Source: Arenicella sp. (GTDB taxonomy: Bacteria; Pseudomonadota; Gammaproteobacteria; Arenicellales; Arenicellaceae). From it: 64,000 nt of DNA. The notes under the pieces are model-generated. The model was given only the letters and a program-made list of their open reading frames with translations, had not been told where the DNA came from and searched no databases. A program made the translations under genes and the position numbers. The stretch lies in assembly GCA_023301745.1 (NCBI GenBank), contig JALZVW010000006.1, positions 1 through 64,000 of the forward strand. The letters are read 5' to 3'. How positions within the stretch are numbered: position 1 is the stretch's first letter; every line of letters starts with the position of its first letter. Positions 61,011 to 64,000 of the stretch are shown here, piece after piece.

Positions 61011-61919
61011 ATGATCCATCAGCGTACTCTTAAAAACGTAATACGTGCTACAGGCGTAGGCCTGCATACTGGCGAGAAAGTGTATTTGACTTTACGACCA
61101 GCTGCCGTTGATACCGGCATCGTGTTTCGACGCGTTGATCTTGATCCTGTTGTTGAGTTACGCGCTGACCCAAATCAGGTTGGTGATACTCGGCTTTCCA
61201 CGGCGTTGAAAGAGGGCGATGTCACCGTTTCGACTATTGAGCACTTAATGGCCGCTCTCGCAGGCCTAGGTATTGATAACGTATACGTTGAAATTACCTC
61301 ACCTGAAGTGCCAATAATGGACGGTAGTGCCGCGCCGTTTGTGTTTTTGGTCCAGTCTGCTGGTGTGGTTGAGCAAACAGGCCCCAAAAAATTCATTCGA
61401 GTGAAGAAAACCATCAAAATTGAAGATGGTGATAAATGGGCTCAATTTGAGCCGTTTGAAGGCTTTAAAGTATCTTTCGCTATCGACTTCGATCACCCTA
61501 TTTTTGCTAAATCTCCTCAGCAAGCAACCGTTGATTTCTCAACCACCTCATTTGTTAAAGAGGTTAGCCGAGCTAGAACCTTTGGTTTCATGCACGAAGT
61601 CGAGGCCTTGCGCGAAGCCGGCCTTGCTCTTGGTGGCAGCCATGACAATGCGATTGTTATGGACTCATACACCATTCTTAACGATGACGGTCTGCGCTAT
61701 GAAGACGAATTCGTAAAACATAAAATTTTAGATGCAATTGGTGATCTTTATTTATTAGGCCATCAGTTGATCGGTGCATTTAGTGCCTATAAGTCGGGCC
61801 ACGCTCTGAATAATAAATTATTGCGAGCATTGCTTGCGCAACCAGATGCTTGGGAGTTGGTGACGTATGATGATCCTGCTGAGGCTCCGATTGCGTTTAT
61901 GCATTTAGCGAATGCCTAA
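61011..61919 (+). CDS. lpxC: UDP-3-O-acyl-GlcNAc deacetylase
   Basis: [24 protein letters not shown]; start at ATG 61011 preferred over TTG 61005. Confidence 0.97.
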   Translation: MIHQRTLKNVIRATGVGLHTGEKVYLTLRPAAVDTGIVFRRVDLDPVVELRADPNQVGDTRLSTALKEGDVTVSTIEHLMAALAGLGIDNVYVEITSPEVPIMDGSAAPFVFLVQSAGVVEQTGPKKFIRVKKTIKIEDGDKWAQFEPFEGFKVSFAIDFDHPIFAKSPQQATVDFSTTSFVKEVSRARTFGFMHEVEALREAGLALGGSHDNAIVMDSYTILNDDGLRYEDEFVKHKILDAIGDLYLLGHQLIGAFSAYKSGHALNNKLLRALLAQPDAWELVTYDDPAEAPIAFMHLANA

Positions 61920-61973
61920 CTATCGATAATTAAGATTGATTACGGCAGTTTATGATGAAGCCGTATTGCTAGT

Positions 61974-62567
61974 TTAATCGGCTTTTTTAAGTGTTTCGGC
62001 TAAACGTTTTAACGACGCCGCTAACTGCTCATTTTTTATGAGCGCCTGGGTTGCCTCGATTGATTTTAGTGAAGACTCCGATGGTTTACGCCATTTAGAT
62101 TCGCTTGAAGCGGCTAAGTTTTGCTTGTAGGCTTGGGTACTTTCTTTCGGCTCGCAGTGTTTTGCCTCGCAGTACGATTGCTTTAAAGACATTTGAATTC
62201 GTAGGCTTAGTACGTCTGAAAAGCCGGCATTGTTGATCGCCTCTAGCAGAGTATTTTGCTGATGCTTTAAGATAGTTGCGGTACTCGATTGCTCACAGCT
62301 AATGGTGAGAACGCCGTCATCTAAGCTAGCTAATGATGCAAACTCAGTGATTCTTGAGTTAACTTGCTGGTCGCACCATTGTTGCCAAATGGGTGTAATG
62401 CTAAGAAGATGATTCTGCGTTTCATTTAGCTTTCGCAAAAATGGTAAACGGTTTAGTATGTTTGAAACACTTTGCTTGGTCTTTACGCTATTCGGAGACT
62501 TTAGACGTAAAGAGTTCGTTAAGGTTTTGTGTTTAGATGGTTGGTTTTTGTCACTAGAATCAGGCAT
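61974..62567 (-). CDS. DUF721/DciA-family protein
   Basis: DUF721-like core (LLSITPIWQQWCDQQVNSRITEFASLASLDDGVLTISCEQSSTATILKHQQNTLLEAIN); lpxC-M23-secA neighbourhood. Confidence 0.75.
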   Translation of the reverse strand: MPDSSDKNQPSKHKTLTNSLRLKSPNSVKTKQSVSNILNRLPFLRKLNETQNHLLSITPIWQQWCDQQVNSRITEFASLASLDDGVLTISCEQSSTATILKHQQNTLLEAINNAGFSDVLSLRIQMSLKQSYCEAKHCEPKESTQAYKQNLAASSESKWRKPSESSLKSIEATQALIKNEQLAASLKRLAETLKKAD

Positions 62568-62613
62568 GACGTGAATATAACATTTTAGAAATTAAAATAA
62601 CGTTGGGTTTATT

Positions 62614-63549
62614 TTGAAAATCATTTTATTAAAAGACAATACAGCCAAAAATGGTGCATTTTGCCTTTCTGGCCATAAATTGCTAATAAGTGGTGTTGCA
62701 TTGTTAGTTGCATTACCGGTATTTCTCGGGCTGACAAGCTATTGGGTTGTGTCGGCGATAGATCGCTCCTTGAACCCATTTGTAGACCCTCAATATCGTA
62801 TTGCGGTAGAGTCTCGCGTTAATGAGCAGCAGCAAGAGATGCTTAAAACGCGTAATTATGTTCGCCAGCATATGGATGTACTGGGTCGTCGCGTTGGTAG
62901 TCTACAAGCTCAAGTTTCTAGAATTAATGCAGTTGAAATGCGCATAGCTGAAACCTCTGGTATTAATTTAGAAGATTTTCAATTTGAACAAGACCCTCCA
63001 ATTGGCGGGGTAGTAGCGACTGAAAGTGTCGATTCTGAACAAGTTGATATTGAGAACGCCATTGTCGCGATCGAAAAAGAGCTTGCTCTGCGTGAATCTG
63101 AGATCGCCGCGGTTGATTTTTTGTTGTCACGTAATAGCCTAGAAACACAACAAACCCCAGCAGGCTGGCCTGTCGAAGGTGGGTGGGTGTCATCTAATTT
63201 TGGTTCTCGCCTACACCCAATTTCTGGTAAGAAACAGTTTCACCGAGGTGTCGACATACCTGGCAAAGAGGGGAGTGCTGTATTCGCGGTAGCTGATGGC
63301 GTTGTCATTCGTTCCGAGAAAGGCGGTACTTTTGGCTGGATGATCGAAATTGATCATGGCGATAGCTTAACAACGCTCTATAGTCACAATCGTAAAAATT
63401 TAGTATCGCAAGGTGAAACGGTTGTTAAAGGTCAAGCGATCGCTGAAATTGGTTCGACTGGGCGCTCTACCGGCCCACATCTGCACTTTGAAGTATCGAA
63501 AAACAATCGGAATATTAACCCTGTTCGGTACCTATATAAGAAGTCTTGA
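62614..63549 (+). CDS. M23 (LytM/NlpD-type) peptidase, TTG start
   Basis: GSRLHPISGKKQFHRGVDIPGKEGSAVFA...; GSTGRSTGPHLHFEV. Confidence 0.94.
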   Translation: MKIILLKDNTAKNGAFCLSGHKLLISGVALLVALPVFLGLTSYWVVSAIDRSLNPFVDPQYRIAVESRVNEQQQEMLKTRNYVRQHMDVLGRRVGSLQAQVSRINAVEMRIAETSGINLEDFQFEQDPPIGGVVATESVDSEQVDIENAIVAIEKELALRESEIAAVDFLLSRNSLETQQTPAGWPVEGGWVSSNFGSRLHPISGKKQFHRGVDIPGKEGSAVFAVADGVVIRSEKGGTFGWMIEIDHGDSLTTLYSHNRKNLVSQGETVVKGQAIAEIGSTGRSTGPHLHFEVSKNNRNINPVRYLYKKS

Positions 63550-63575
63550 TGAGCGCGCGTTTTTATTGATTAGAT

Positions 63576-63599
63576 AAAAGGGCGCTTGCGCCCTTTTTT
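63576..63599 (+). terminator. Rho-independent terminator
   Basis: AAAAGGGCGC TT GCGCCCTTTTTT. Confidence 0.9.
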
Positions 63600-63827
63600 A
63601 ATGCACTCGTTATTTAAATAAATTAGGCTTAGTTCATGTGATCGAGACCTTATAAAAAGCCATCTTCGTTTCTCTAAATAGTCGCTTAGAACATGCTCAG
63701 GGAATAGTTCCTTGGAATTTAACTTTAAAGCCTTATACTTGAATGATATTCGGCATAAATCGTGTCTAAACCCTTAGCAGTTGGTAGTCATTAGCTATCA
63801 ATCAAATAACAATAATTAGGTTTACCT

Positions 63828-64000
63828 GTGTTAAAGAAAATTTTTGGTAGTCGTAATGACCGGTTAGTTCGACAAATGTCGAAACGAGTCAAGAAAATTA
63901 GCGACTTAGAGACGTCCTTTCAAAGCCTCAGTGATACAGAGTTGCAGGCCAAGACTGTCGAGTTTCGGTCTCGTTTAGAACAGGGTGAAACCTTAGATGA
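63828..64000 (+). CDS. secA: Preprotein translocase SecA, 3'-truncated by window end (GTG start)
   Basis: Own translation: [50 protein letters not shown]... Confidence 0.95.
   Translation, partial: MLKKIFGSRNDRLVRQMSKRVKKISDLETSFQSLSDTELQAKTVEFRSRLEQGETLD

Noticed and set aside
1-64000. CRISPR arrays, transposases, integrases, prophage or toxin-antitoxin modules
   Set aside because: No regularly spaced repeats and no such proteins in the track or in intergenic reads.

Overview
Chromosomal segment of a gammaproteobacterium, probably free-living or marine. There are no tRNAs, rRNAs, CRISPR arrays or recognisable mobile elements. Three conserved blocks dominate: (1) the end of the S10 operon plus the spc and alpha ribosomal-protein operons (rplB' to rplQ), then ispB and rplU-rpmA; (2) cysG/ybiB-like/pilT-like/bcp/rppH and the hldC-dolP-diaA/gmhA-yraN-lpoA/rsmI-dacB-Atm1-like ABC-pyrD-rnpB stretch; (3) the complete dcw cell-division/cell-wall cluster (mraZ to lpxC), then a DUF721/DciA gene, an M23 peptidase and the start of secA. 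The main accessory region is about 15.2-25.8 kb, where obgE would often follow rpmA. It holds an orphan ORF, a compact chaperone-usher pilus operon with an apparent attenuator after the pilin gene, a PAS-LuxR regulator, and an ECF sigma / membrane anti-sigma / atypical subtilase triad. Other points of interest are an L21 protein with a Lys/Ala linker and HhH-like C-terminal domain, an RND-pump relic missed by the ORF track, four 10-bp-phased MraZ boxes, a 33-nt palindrome upstream of mraZ, and long structured spacers inside the ribosomal operons. All calls come from reading the sequence and supplied translations; no searches were run.
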